From Coriobacteriaceae bacterium (GTDB taxonomy: Bacteria > Actinomycetota > Coriobacteriia > Coriobacteriales > Eggerthellaceae): a stretch of 33,952 nucleotides of DNA. Below are positions 10,457 to 18,778 of this stretch, one piece after another (positions within the stretch are counted from its first letter, which is position 1; each line of letters starts with the position of its first letter). The notes below the pieces were generated by a model. It saw only the letters and a list, made by a program, of their open reading frames with translations, ran no database searches and was not told the DNA's origin. The DNA lies in contig SUUF01000004.1 in the NCBI GenBank assembly GCA_015062635.1, positions 1 through 33,952 of the forward strand, in the 5' to 3' direction. The translations under genes and the position numbers were made by a program.

Positions 10457-11670
10457 GGATTGCCGATCTTGCATATGAAACGGTATCGGCCCTCGATGCG
10501 AATCGCGGTCGCAGCTTGCTCACCGTGCTCGGCATCGTCATCGGCATCAGCGCGGTCATCGCGATGGTGTCGCTTATCGGCGGCGTGAAGCAATCGCTCG
10601 TGGGGCAGCTCGGCCTCTCGCAGGCGCGGTTGGTGAGCATAAGCGTGTATTATGGCCGCGATATGACGCTCGATGACGTACAGGCTATGGGCAACGAGCT
10701 CGATGCCGATTACGATTTCGTGATTCCCATCGTCTACGGCAGCTCAGAGGTGTCATCGGGCACCGAGAAAGCCGACGGCCAATGCATCGGCGTGTATCCG
10801 GAATATGCCGAGGCCATGAACCTGAATCTGGTGCAGGGGCGTTTCTTCAGCCAGAAAGAGGCGGATGAAGGGGCGCTTGCCGTGGTGCTCGACCAGAATT
10901 CCGTGAAGCTGCTCTTCGGGAAGCCCGATGAACAGGTCGTGGGCAAGGGCATACGCGTCGGTAGCGTCGAATACACCATCGTGGGCGTCGTCGAAACGTC
11001 ATCCGTATCGTGGGGCGGCGACACGGTGAGCTTCTTCGTCCCGTATAAAACCTGCACGCAGCGCCTCAACACCTGGTCGCAGGTCGACCAGGTATACGGT
11101 TTGGCGGTAGAGGATTCCGACATGGAGGCCGTGGCGAAGCGCACCGAGAATTGGCTCGCAAAGCGGTTCCAGATTCCCGACGACGAACGCGAAGACTCGA
11201 TTTACGTCCAGACGATGCAATCGATCATCGACGAGCTTAACGCCACGATGATGTCCTTCCAGGTGCTCATGACGGCCGTGGCCTCGATTTCCCTGGTGGT
11301 TGGCGGCATCGGTATCATGAACATGATGCTGACGAACGTGACTGAGCGCATCCGCGAGATCGGCTTGCGCAAGGCGCTCGGAGCCCGGCGCCGCGACATC
11401 ACGCGGCAGTTCCTGTTGGAATCGGTGTGCCTGACCCTTGCCGGCGGCATCATCGGCATCGCATTGGGCTATGTGAGCGCCTATGCCCTGGGAGGGGTTG
11501 CCGGCGGCGCCCTCGGCGGCGAGGAGGGAACGGCGGTCGTCCCGGTCATCGACCCGCAATCGGTGCTGCTCGTCGCTGGCATTTGCGTCGCCATCGGCAT
11601 CGCATTCGGCTACTATCCCGCACGTCGCGCCGCCAAGCTCGACCCGGTCGAGGCCCTGCGTTACCAATAG
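10453..11670 (+). CDS. MacB/FtsX-like ABC transporter permease
   Basis: N-term NRGRSLLTVLGIVIGISAVIAMVSL, GGIGIMNMMLTNVTERIREIGLRKALGARRRDI; ATGA overlap with the ATPase gene. Confidence 0.93.
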   Translation: MRIADLAYETVSALDANRGRSLLTVLGIVIGISAVIAMVSLIGGVKQSLVGQLGLSQARLVSISVYYGRDMTLDDVQAMGNELDADYDFVIPIVYGSSEVSSGTEKADGQCIGVYPEYAEAMNLNLVQGRFFSQKEADEGALAVVLDQNSVKLLFGKPDEQVVGKGIRVGSVEYTIVGVVETSSVSWGGDTVSFFVPYKTCTQRLNTWSQVDQVYGLAVEDSDMEAVAKRTENWLAKRFQIPDDEREDSIYVQTMQSIIDELNATMMSFQVLMTAVASISLVVGGIGIMNMMLTNVTERIREIGLRKALGARRRDITRQFLLESVCLTLAGGIIGIALGYVSAYALGGVAGGALGGEEGTAVVPVIDPQSVLLVAGICVAIGIAFGYYPARRAAKLDPVEALRYQ

Positions 11671-11690
11671 GGCAGCCGAATGCCGTGGAC

Positions 11691-11716
11691 GCCATGCGTG
11701 CGACCGGGCACATGGC
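11691..11716 (+). terminator. Hairpin after the MacB-like permease gene
   Basis: GCCAT-gc-GTGC-gaccgg-GCAC-ATGGC imperfect stem-loop followed by ATGATTTGG. Confidence 0.35.
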
Positions 11717-11884
11717 ATGATTTGGCTCCGTGTGCCGTGCGCCCTCGTATTCTCCACAGTATGTTCGCTACCGCCGTGGGTGGGGTGTTGGTAAGATACC
11801 AGTCGAGCAAACAACAGCATCCAGAAGCGCACATCATTCAAACGCACGAGGTTTCGGGTGCCCAAGCGATAGGCAAGGCACGGC

Positions 11885-14800
11885 ATGGCATTCGTTCATT
11901 TGCACAACCATACGGAGTATTCCCTGCTCGACGGAGCGACCCATGTGTACGACATGGTGCTCAAGGCAGCGCAGTGCGGCATGCCGGCGGTGGCAATCAC
12001 CGACCATGGCGTGATGTCGGGCGTGCCCGAGCTCGCCGATGCCGTCGAAAAGGTCGAGAAGAAGACCGGCGTGCGCGTGAAGCCCATCTACGGCTGCGAG
12101 ATCTACTTCACCACCGACAGCGAGCTCAAACGCGAGGGCAAGCCGCCGCTGTACCACATGATCCTGCTCGCGAAGACGAACGAGGGATATCACAACCTCG
12201 TGCGCCTGGTGAGCGAATCGCATGTGGACAATTTCTACTACAAACCGCGCACGACCTTCGAGATGCTGCAGAAGTACAGCGCGGGCCTCATCGCCACGAG
12301 CGCGTGCGTCGCGGGCATCATCCCGCGCCTGCTCGACAACCGCCAATACGAGGATGCGGTGATGTGGGCGCGCAAGTTTGCCGACGTGTTCGAGCCGGGC
12401 GACTTCTACATCGAGCTGCAGGACCAGGGCATCATCACCGATTCGGGCATGACGCAGCACGATTTGAACGTGCAGCTGTCGAAGGTCGCCGCCGAGGCGG
12501 GGTTGAAGACGGTTGCCACGAACGATTTCCATTACCTGAATCGCGAAGACGCGAGCAAGCAGGACCTCATGCTGTGCATCGGCACCGGCAGCAAGCTCGA
12601 CGATGCGAACCGCATGCGGTTCTCGAACGACGAGTTCTACATGAAGACCGAAGAGGAGATGCGCGAGGCGCTGAAGGATTTCCCCGAAGCGTGCGACACG
12701 ACGGTCGAGATTGCCGATAAATGCGACGTCGTGCTCGAGCGCGACTCCATCTTGCCGAAATTCCCGCTGCCCGAAGGCGAGACCGAGGAGAGTTGGTTCA
12801 GATACCAGATCGAGCAAGGTCTCGTGCGCCGGTATGGCGAAGACTGGGAAAACGTGGTCATCAACGGCATCTCAGTCAAGGAACGGTACGAGCACGAAGC
12901 CGGCATCATCATCAAGCAGGGCTTCCCCGCGTACTTCCTCATCGTGCAGGAATACATCATGTGGGCGAAGAACAACGGCATCGGCGTCGGGCCGGGCCGT
13001 GGTTCGGCCGCCGGCTCCCTCGTGGCATACGCGATGGGCATCACCGACCTCGACCCGTTGCCGAACGGCCTGCTGTTCGAGCGCTTCCTTTCCGAAGAGC
13101 GTGTCGAGATGCCCGATATCGACGTCGACTTCGACGATAAGCACCGCCAGGACGTCATCGACCACGTGCGCGAGGTGTACGGCGAAGACCATGTCTCGGG
13201 CGTTATCACCTTCGGCAAGCTGCAGGCGAAGAATGCGGTGCGCGATGCCGCGCGCGTGATGGACGAGCCCTACAGCGTGGGCGACCGCATCTGCAAGATG
13301 ATCGGCAACGACCTGGGTATTACCATCGACCAGGCAATCGAGAAGAATCCCGACCTGAAGCAGGCGTACGAGACCGAAGAGGAGATCGCCGCCGTTATCG
13401 ACGCGGCACGTTCCATCGAGGGCAACGTGCGCAACGAGGGTGTGCATGCCTGTGCCACCATCATCTGCCGCGACCCGATGAGCGAGCACGTGCCCATGAA
13501 GCGCGACACGAAGGGCGGCGGCATCATCACGCAATACGATGGTCACTACACGCCCGACCTGGGCTTGCTGAAGATGGACTTCCTCGGCTTGCGCACCCTG
13601 GGCGTCATCACCGGTGCCTGCAACAACATCAAGGAGCGCTTCGGCATCGAGATTCGCCCCGACGACATCCCGCTTGACGACCAGAAGGCGTTCGACCTGA
13701 TGTGCGGCGGCAACATGGACGGCCTGTTCCAGGTGGAAAGCGCCCTGTATGTGACGCTGTTCGCGCGCATGAAGCCGCGGCAGTTCAGCGATATCGTCGC
13801 CTCCATCGCGCTTAACCGTCCGGGCCCGCTGCAGAACGGCTTCGTGGACGACTACGTCGACGTGGTGTCGGGCCGCAAGCCGGCGCATTACTATGACGAG
13901 CGCTTGCGCCCCATCCTCGAGGAGACCTACGGCACCATCGTCTACCAAGAGCAGTTGATGCAGATTTCGATGGCGATGTCGGGCTTCTCGCCGGGCAAGG
14001 CCGACAAGCTGCGCAAGGCCATGGGCAAGAAGAAGATCGACATCATGAACGCCCTGGAAGACGACTGGAACCAGGGTGCGGTCGATAACGGCTATTCGCT
14101 CGAGGTGGCGCAGAAGATTTGGAGCGACGCGAAGAAGTTCGCCGAGTATGCGTTCAACAAATCGCATTCGGCATGCTATGCGGTGCTCGTGATGCGCACG
14201 GCCTACCTGAAGGCGCACTACCCCTATGAGTTCATGGCCGCGGTGCTCACCAGCTACATGGGCAACAACGACCGTCTTACCCAATATGTGTCGAGCTGCA
14301 ACCGCAGCAACATCCCGGTATTACCGCCCGACATCAACTCGTCGAACCTGGAATTCACGCCCACCGACGAGGGCGTGCGTTTCGGCTTGGCCGGCGTGCG
14401 CGGCGTGGGCGAGAAGGTGGTCGAGGCCATCGTGGCCGAGCGCAAGGCGAACGGCCCCTACACCTCGCTGCATGATTTCGTCGAGCGCCTCGATTCCAAG
14501 GTGTATAACCGCAAGACGCTTGAAGCGCTCATCAAGGCCGGCGCGTTCGATTCGACCGGCTACACGCGCAAGCAGCTGATGTATTTCATCGACGAGACGA
14601 CGATGCTCGAGTCGGCGGCGAAGCGCCAGCGCGACCGCATGTCCGGGCAGGGCAGCATCTTCGACATGTTCGCCGATGAGGGCATCGACTCGGGCATGGG
14701 CGAAGAAGTGCCGCCGCCCGATGGCGTGGAGTGGGAGCGCCGCACGCTGCTCGCCTTCGAGAAGGAAATCCTCGGCATCTTCGTGTCGGACCATCCGCTG

Positions 14801-15376
14801 AACCCCTACAAGAACGCGCTCGCGCGTTTGGCGAAGAACAGCCTCGCCGAACTGGTCGCGCGCGGCAAGGACGTGAAGAACGGCACGTTCGCGGGCATGA
14901 TATCGGGTGTTTCCACGCGTATGACCAAACGCAACACGAAGATGTCGATGTTCACGCTCGAAGACACGACCGGCCATGTGGAATGCATCTGCTTCAACTA
15001 CGACGACAATGCCGAGGCTATCCAGGAAGACGCGATCGTGTCGATCAAGGGCAAGTTCGAGGTGAGCGACCGCGGCAGCCAGATCGTGGCATACGAGGTG
15101 AACCCCATCGAGCTTTCCGAAGCCGATGCGAACCGCGCGCCCGATAAGCTGAAGATCTCGATTCCCGCACGTGATTTCAACCAGAACGTGTCGATGAACC
15201 TGAGCCGTATCTTGAAGAAGTACCCCGGGCATGACGGTGCCGAGCTGTTCGTCACGCAAAGCGACGGCCGTCGTTTCCGCGCGGAGCTTCCGATGGCGGT
15301 CGATTCCCATAACCCGCTGCTGCTGTCTGAGATCTCGAGCTTGCTCGGCGGGACGCAGTGGCGTTCGGCATCGTAG
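11885..15376 (+). CDS. dnaE: DNA polymerase III subunit alpha
   Basis: PHP domain start FVHLHNHTEYSLLDGA, GPGRGSAAGSLVAYAMGITDLDPL, PDIDVDFDDKHRQDVIDHVRE; 1163 aa. Confidence 0.97.
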   Translation: MAFVHLHNHTEYSLLDGATHVYDMVLKAAQCGMPAVAITDHGVMSGVPELADAVEKVEKKTGVRVKPIYGCEIYFTTDSELKREGKPPLYHMILLAKTNEGYHNLVRLVSESHVDNFYYKPRTTFEMLQKYSAGLIATSACVAGIIPRLLDNRQYEDAVMWARKFADVFEPGDFYIELQDQGIITDSGMTQHDLNVQLSKVAAEAGLKTVATNDFHYLNREDASKQDLMLCIGTGSKLDDANRMRFSNDEFYMKTEEEMREALKDFPEACDTTVEIADKCDVVLERDSILPKFPLPEGETEESWFRYQIEQGLVRRYGEDWENVVINGISVKERYEHEAGIIIKQGFPAYFLIVQEYIMWAKNNGIGVGPGRGSAAGSLVAYAMGITDLDPLPNGLLFERFLSEERVEMPDIDVDFDDKHRQDVIDHVREVYGEDHVSGVITFGKLQAKNAVRDAARVMDEPYSVGDRICKMIGNDLGITIDQAIEKNPDLKQAYETEEEIAAVIDAARSIEGNVRNEGVHACATIICRDPMSEHVPMKRDTKGGGIITQYDGHYTPDLGLLKMDFLGLRTLGVITGACNNIKERFGIEIRPDDIPLDDQKAFDLMCGGNMDGLFQVESALYVTLFARMKPRQFSDIVASIALNRPGPLQNGFVDDYVDVVSGRKPAHYYDERLRPILEETYGTIVYQEQLMQISMAMSGFSPGKADKLRKAMGKKKIDIMNALEDDWNQGAVDNGYSLEVAQKIWSDAKKFAEYAFNKSHSACYAVLVMRTAYLKAHYPYEFMAAVLTSYMGNNDRLTQYVSSCNRSNIPVLPPDINSSNLEFTPTDEGVRFGLAGVRGVGEKVVEAIVAERKANGPYTSLHDFVERLDSKVYNRKTLEALIKAGAFDSTGYTRKQLMYFIDETTMLESAAKRQRDRMSGQGSIFDMFADEGIDSGMGEEVPPPDGVEWERRTLLAFEKEILGIFVSDHPLNPYKNALARLAKNSLAELVARGKDVKNGTFAGMISGVSTRMTKRNTKMSMFTLEDTTGHVECICFNYDDNAEAIQEDAIVSIKGKFEVSDRGSQIVAYEVNPIELSEADANRAPDKLKISIPARDFNQNVSMNLSRILKKYPGHDGAELFVTQSDGRRFRAELPMAVDSHNPLLLSEISSLLGGTQWRSAS

Positions 15377-15388
15377 GCGGGGCAAAGC

Positions 15389-15416
15389 GCGGGTCGCGGG
15401 TGCACCCCCGACCCGC
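15389..15416 (+). terminator. Hairpin between dnaE and truA
   Basis: GCGGGTCG ... CGACCCGC 8-bp perfect arms; no clear T-tract. Confidence 0.45.
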
Positions 15417-15448
15417 ACCTGGCGTAATACCGACGGAAAGGACGGCTG

Positions 15449-16900
15449 GTGAACGGTTCTGCTGCCATAGATAGCATGCACGTCGATACGACGGGCATCG
15501 ATGCGCAATTGGCGGTGGTGCTGTCGTATGACGGGTCGTCGTTTTCCGGCTATGCGCGTCAACCGGGGCAGCGTACCGTTCAGGGCAACCTCGAGCAGGC
15601 GTTTTCGCTCGCGTTGCGCCGGCCGGTGGAAGTGGTGTGCGCTGGGCGGACCGATGCCGGCGTGCATGCGCGTGCCCAGGTGGTGAGCTTCCCCATTACG
15701 CGAGATGAGGCTGAAGGGCGCAACCTGTTCAAGCTGAAGCGTTCCTTCCAGGCGCTCACCGACGACGACATCACCATCCAGACGCTTGCGGTGATGCCGC
15801 CTGATTTCTCGGCGCGGTTCTCCGCTATCGAGCGCGAATACCGTTACCTTGTGATGCCGGGCGGGCGCCATCCGCTGTTCCTGCGCGACTGGTGCTGGGA
15901 TGCGCGGCGCGAGCTCGACGTGGACGCCATGAACGAGGCGGCGTCGTACCTGGTGGGCGAGCATGATTTTAAGAGCTTCTGCCTGGCGGCATCGGCCGAG
16001 GGCAAGAACACGGTGCGCACGCTGCGCGAGGTGCGTGTGGTGCCGGTGAACGTGATGGGCGAGGATGCCCTGAGCATCCGCGTGACGGGCACGGCCTTCC
16101 TCCATTCCATGGTGCGCTCCATCGTGGGCACGCTTGTGATGGTGGGCTCGGGGCTGCGCGAGCCCGTGTGGGTGCAGGAGGTGCTGCAGGCGTGCGATAG
16201 GCGTGCGGCGGGCGAGAACGCGCCGGCGTGCGGGCTCGTCTTTTGGCGGGTTTCGTATTGCGGTGGGGTGCCTTGTTATGAGCGTGACGGGGCGTTGGAG
16301 CTTGACAACCTTTCCCGGGGGACCGGGGGAGGGGATGTCATGCTCAAACAGTCCTCGCTTGGTGAAAGCGCCGCCGGCGCTTTCAGTCGCTGCGGAACTG
16401 CGCGTGACATCCCCTCCCCCGGTCCTGGGGGCGAGAACAATGCTGCGAACGATCGGGGCAAAACCGAGATGCCCCAATCCGACTCAGGGATAACGCGTCA
16501 GGATGTGCTGGTGGCTGAGGCTGCCATCGATGTGCTTGAAAAAGGCGAAGAGAGGCGTGGTGAAACGGAGTCTCGTGATGGAACGGTTTCTGATAAGGGG
16601 TTTTCCGAGTCTGTTTTGACTGCGCCGCTGCCAGAAGCGGTAATCGAGGCCGCGAACCGGCCGGGACCGAAGGGCTCGATGCGGGTGAACGAGGTGTCTG
16701 GACCGGCCATGCCGGCGGCGCCGCGCACGCGCAAGATCAAGCCCGCCGACCCGCAGCCGGCTGAAGGCGAGGTTTCCATCAGCTTCGAGGTGCATCGCGA
16801 TTCCGCGGCCACGCGTGCGGCCAAGGCCCAGAAAGCGCAGAAGGCCGAAAAGGGCGGATTCTTCCGCGGCTTGTTTGGAAAGGGTGGAAAGGATGCGTAA
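15449..16900 (+). CDS. truA: tRNA pseudouridine synthase A with about 210-aa non-canonical C-terminal extension
   Basis: TruA motifs YDGSSFSGYARQPGQRTVQGNLEQAF, AGRTDAGVHARAQVVSF, REYRYLV, FLHSMVRSIVGTLVMVG; GTG start; canonical end near FWRVSYCGG. Confidence 0.9.
   Translation: MNGSAAIDSMHVDTTGIDAQLAVVLSYDGSSFSGYARQPGQRTVQGNLEQAFSLALRRPVEVVCAGRTDAGVHARAQVVSFPITRDEAEGRNLFKLKRSFQALTDDDITIQTLAVMPPDFSARFSAIEREYRYLVMPGGRHPLFLRDWCWDARRELDVDAMNEAASYLVGEHDFKSFCLAASAEGKNTVRTLREVRVVPVNVMGEDALSIRVTGTAFLHSMVRSIVGTLVMVGSGLREPVWVQEVLQACDRRAAGENAPACGLVFWRVSYCGGVPCYERDGALELDNLSRGTGGGDVMLKQSSLGESAAGAFSRCGTARDIPSPGPGGENNAANDRGKTEMPQSDSGITRQDVLVAEAAIDVLEKGEERRGETESRDGTVSDKGFSESVLTAPLPEAVIEAANRPGPKGSMRVNEVSGPAMPAAPRTRKIKPADPQPAEGEVSISFEVHRDSAATRAAKAQKAQKAEKGGFFRGLFGKGGKDA
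16314..16431. repeat. 118-bp nested palindromic element inserted in frame in the truA tail region
   Basis: 21-bp perfect inverted arms 16320-16340 / 16405-16425 (GGACCGGGGGAGGGGATGTCA) plus concentric perfect 10-bp stem TGAAAGCGCC-gcc-GGCGCTTTCA at 16363-16385. Confidence 0.85.
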
Positions 16901-17111
16901 GCCCAGCGACTACGCGCATCCCTTCGGCGCGTCCGCGCCGTCCCACTGGGAGGATATCCCCTTGTTCGAGGGCGAGCTCGTGGAAGAGGAGCCACCGCGT
17001 GAGCCCATGGAGCTTGCGACGTTTCGCCTGCTCTACGAGTCCAAGCACATCTGCCTGTTCGAAACGCGAGACGGCCACATCACTGCCGTGGCGGTTGACC
17101 GTTTGGCTTAA
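16893..17111 (+). CDS. Small conserved-looking protein of unknown function (72 aa)
   Basis: ATG at 16893 with AAAGG SD, overlapping the truA stop; MRKPSDYAHPFGASAPSHWEDIPLFEGELVEEEPP...; ORF track over-extends upstream. Confidence 0.6.
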   Translation: MRKPSDYAHPFGASAPSHWEDIPLFEGELVEEEPPREPMELATFRLLYESKHICLFETRDGHITAVAVDRLA

Positions 17112-17157
17112 ACAGCTTTGAATGTTCCGGATGCGGCATACGCCGCCCCAAAGTGTA

Positions 17158-18408
17158 TTACCCCAGCTTGTTGTAGAAATGCTTGCAGGCGAAGACGAGC
17201 GCGATGCCGACGAGCGATAGGGCGCCGGCGGTCGTGAATGCGGGCAGGTAGTTGCCGGCCGTCTCGATGGCGGTAGCTGCGGCGAGCGGGCCGATGAACG
17301 ACGCGGTGGTGTAGCCCGCATAGACGAACGAGTAGTTCTGGCCGAAATTCGCGGAACCGAACGCATCGCCCACAATGGCGGGTACGACGGTGAGGGTGCC
17401 GCCAAAGCAGGCGCCCACGACGCACACGCTCGCAAGGAAGGGAACGAATGACGTGGCCTGCGGCATGATCAGGAACATCACGATGGCGTTCAGGCCGAGC
17501 GCGATGAGCAGGGTGTTGAAACGTCCGATATGGTCGGATGCGGCGCCGAAGCCGAAGCGTCCCAGCGTGCTGCCGACGGCGAGCACGGCCACCATGATGG
17601 CGCCTTCACCCGCGGTGAGCCCGGCGAGCTCCTGGCCGATGTTCGAGGCATGGCCGGTGATCATGAGGCCGCTTGTCACGGCGGTCATGTACATCAGGAA
17701 CAGGCAGTAGAAGAGTGGCGTGCGCACCATCTGGCCTGCCGAATAGTTCACCTGGCGCGTGGGGGCGGGCGCGTTGCTTGCTGCGGCGTCCGGGGTGCCT
17801 GCGGCCTTGCCGCCCGGCGCCCAATCCGGGGGCGGCGTCTGCAGCAGGTTGGAGAACACGAGGTAGATGACGATCCAGATGACGCCCACGATATGGAAGG
17901 CCATCTGCACGTCGAACGCCTCGATGAGGAAGTTGCCCAGCGGCGCGAAGATGATGGAGCTCATACCGATGGCGCCGATGCAAATGCCGTTTGCAAAGCC
18001 GCGGCGGTCGGGGAACCACTTGATGACCACGGCCACGATGGTGTTATACAGGAACCCGTTGCCCAGGCCGGCCAGGCCGCTGAAGCACAGGTAGAGCATC
18101 GGCAGGTTGTCGGCGAAGCCCGTGAGGAACCATCCCAGGCCGAACAGCATGCCGCTGCCGAGCACGATGCGGCGCGATTCCATGCGGTTTTGCAGCCAGC
18201 CCGCGATGATGCTGCCCACCAGCGACATGAACATGAACAGCGAATACACGAGCGAAACCTCGGATGCGCTGTACCCGAACTGCGCCATGAGGGGCTTGTT
18301 GAAGATGCTCCACATGTAGATGGCGCCAGTTCCCATGGCGGTGAAGGCACCCGCTGCCAGGATGATGGTGCGGGAATGGGTGCGGGTCGAACGTTGCAGC
18401 GGTTCCAT
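17158..18408 (-). CDS. MFS transporter, OFA (oxalate/formate antiporter-like) family
   Basis: 12-TM pattern, GAIYMWSIFNKPLMAQFGYSASEVSLVYSLFMF; SD GGAAGGA before ATG at 18408 (ORF track opens at 18429). Confidence 0.85.
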   Translation of the reverse strand: MEPLQRSTRTHSRTIILAAGAFTAMGTGAIYMWSIFNKPLMAQFGYSASEVSLVYSLFMFMSLVGSIIAGWLQNRMESRRIVLGSGMLFGLGWFLTGFADNLPMLYLCFSGLAGLGNGFLYNTIVAVVIKWFPDRRGFANGICIGAIGMSSIIFAPLGNFLIEAFDVQMAFHIVGVIWIVIYLVFSNLLQTPPPDWAPGGKAAGTPDAAASNAPAPTRQVNYSAGQMVRTPLFYCLFLMYMTAVTSGLMITGHASNIGQELAGLTAGEGAIMVAVLAVGSTLGRFGFGAASDHIGRFNTLLIALGLNAIVMFLIMPQATSFVPFLASVCVVGACFGGTLTVVPAIVGDAFGSANFGQNYSFVYAGYTTASFIGPLAAATAIETAGNYLPAFTTAGALSLVGIALVFACKHFYNKLG

Positions 18409-18611
18409 CGGCAATCCTTCCATGCTCACTTGCAGTGGCTAAGACTGTACGATAATTCGAGGATGAATTTGAGTATTAAACCATTGGCATCTCTATAGGT
18501 TAGTGGATATTCGATAAAGAGCCTGAATAATATCGTGCACGATATGCGGTCATAATCATCAAAGTGAGTATTTCTTCTGGTTTTCGTTTCCCATCTGTCG
18601 TGGTGGTTAAT

Positions 18612-18639
18612 TACTTTAGCGCTACATACCGCTAAAGTA
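18612..18639. promoter_or_regulatory. Perfect inverted repeat, candidate operator upstream of the NSS symporter
   Basis: TACTTTAGCG-CTACATAC-CGCTAAAGTA (10-8-10, perfect arms), 140 bp upstream of the start codon. Confidence 0.65.
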
Positions 18640-18778
18640 TAAGCGGCCTTTCATCAGGGATAATCACACAAAACGCGTTTTCTAAGAAGAAGAGCGTGAG
18701 AGTTTCGATATACTTGCGGTTCGTTTTGTAGGAAGGGGACTGGGCTTTTTCGCAGTCCATCGCCATGGGAGGATTTAA

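Noticed and set aside
14321-16477. 718-aa antisense ORF across dnaE and truA
   Set aside because: Shadow ORF of two conserved genes. Only its stretch over the palindrome is informative, and that is explained by the inverted repeat.
17133-17146. GCGGC-ATAC-GCCGC mini-hairpin between convergent genes as a bidirectional terminator
   Set aside because: Stem is only 5 bp without a T-tract on either side; too weak to call.
18471-18480. GAGTATTAAA as a third member of the 18612/27712 operator family (its reverse complement occurs at 27714-27723)
   Set aside because: Single AT-rich 10-mer half with no opposing arm; insufficient.
18640-18778. T-box or known riboswitch in the NSS leader
   Set aside because: No TGGNACCGCG-type T-box sequence or recognisable riboswitch core was seen by eye.
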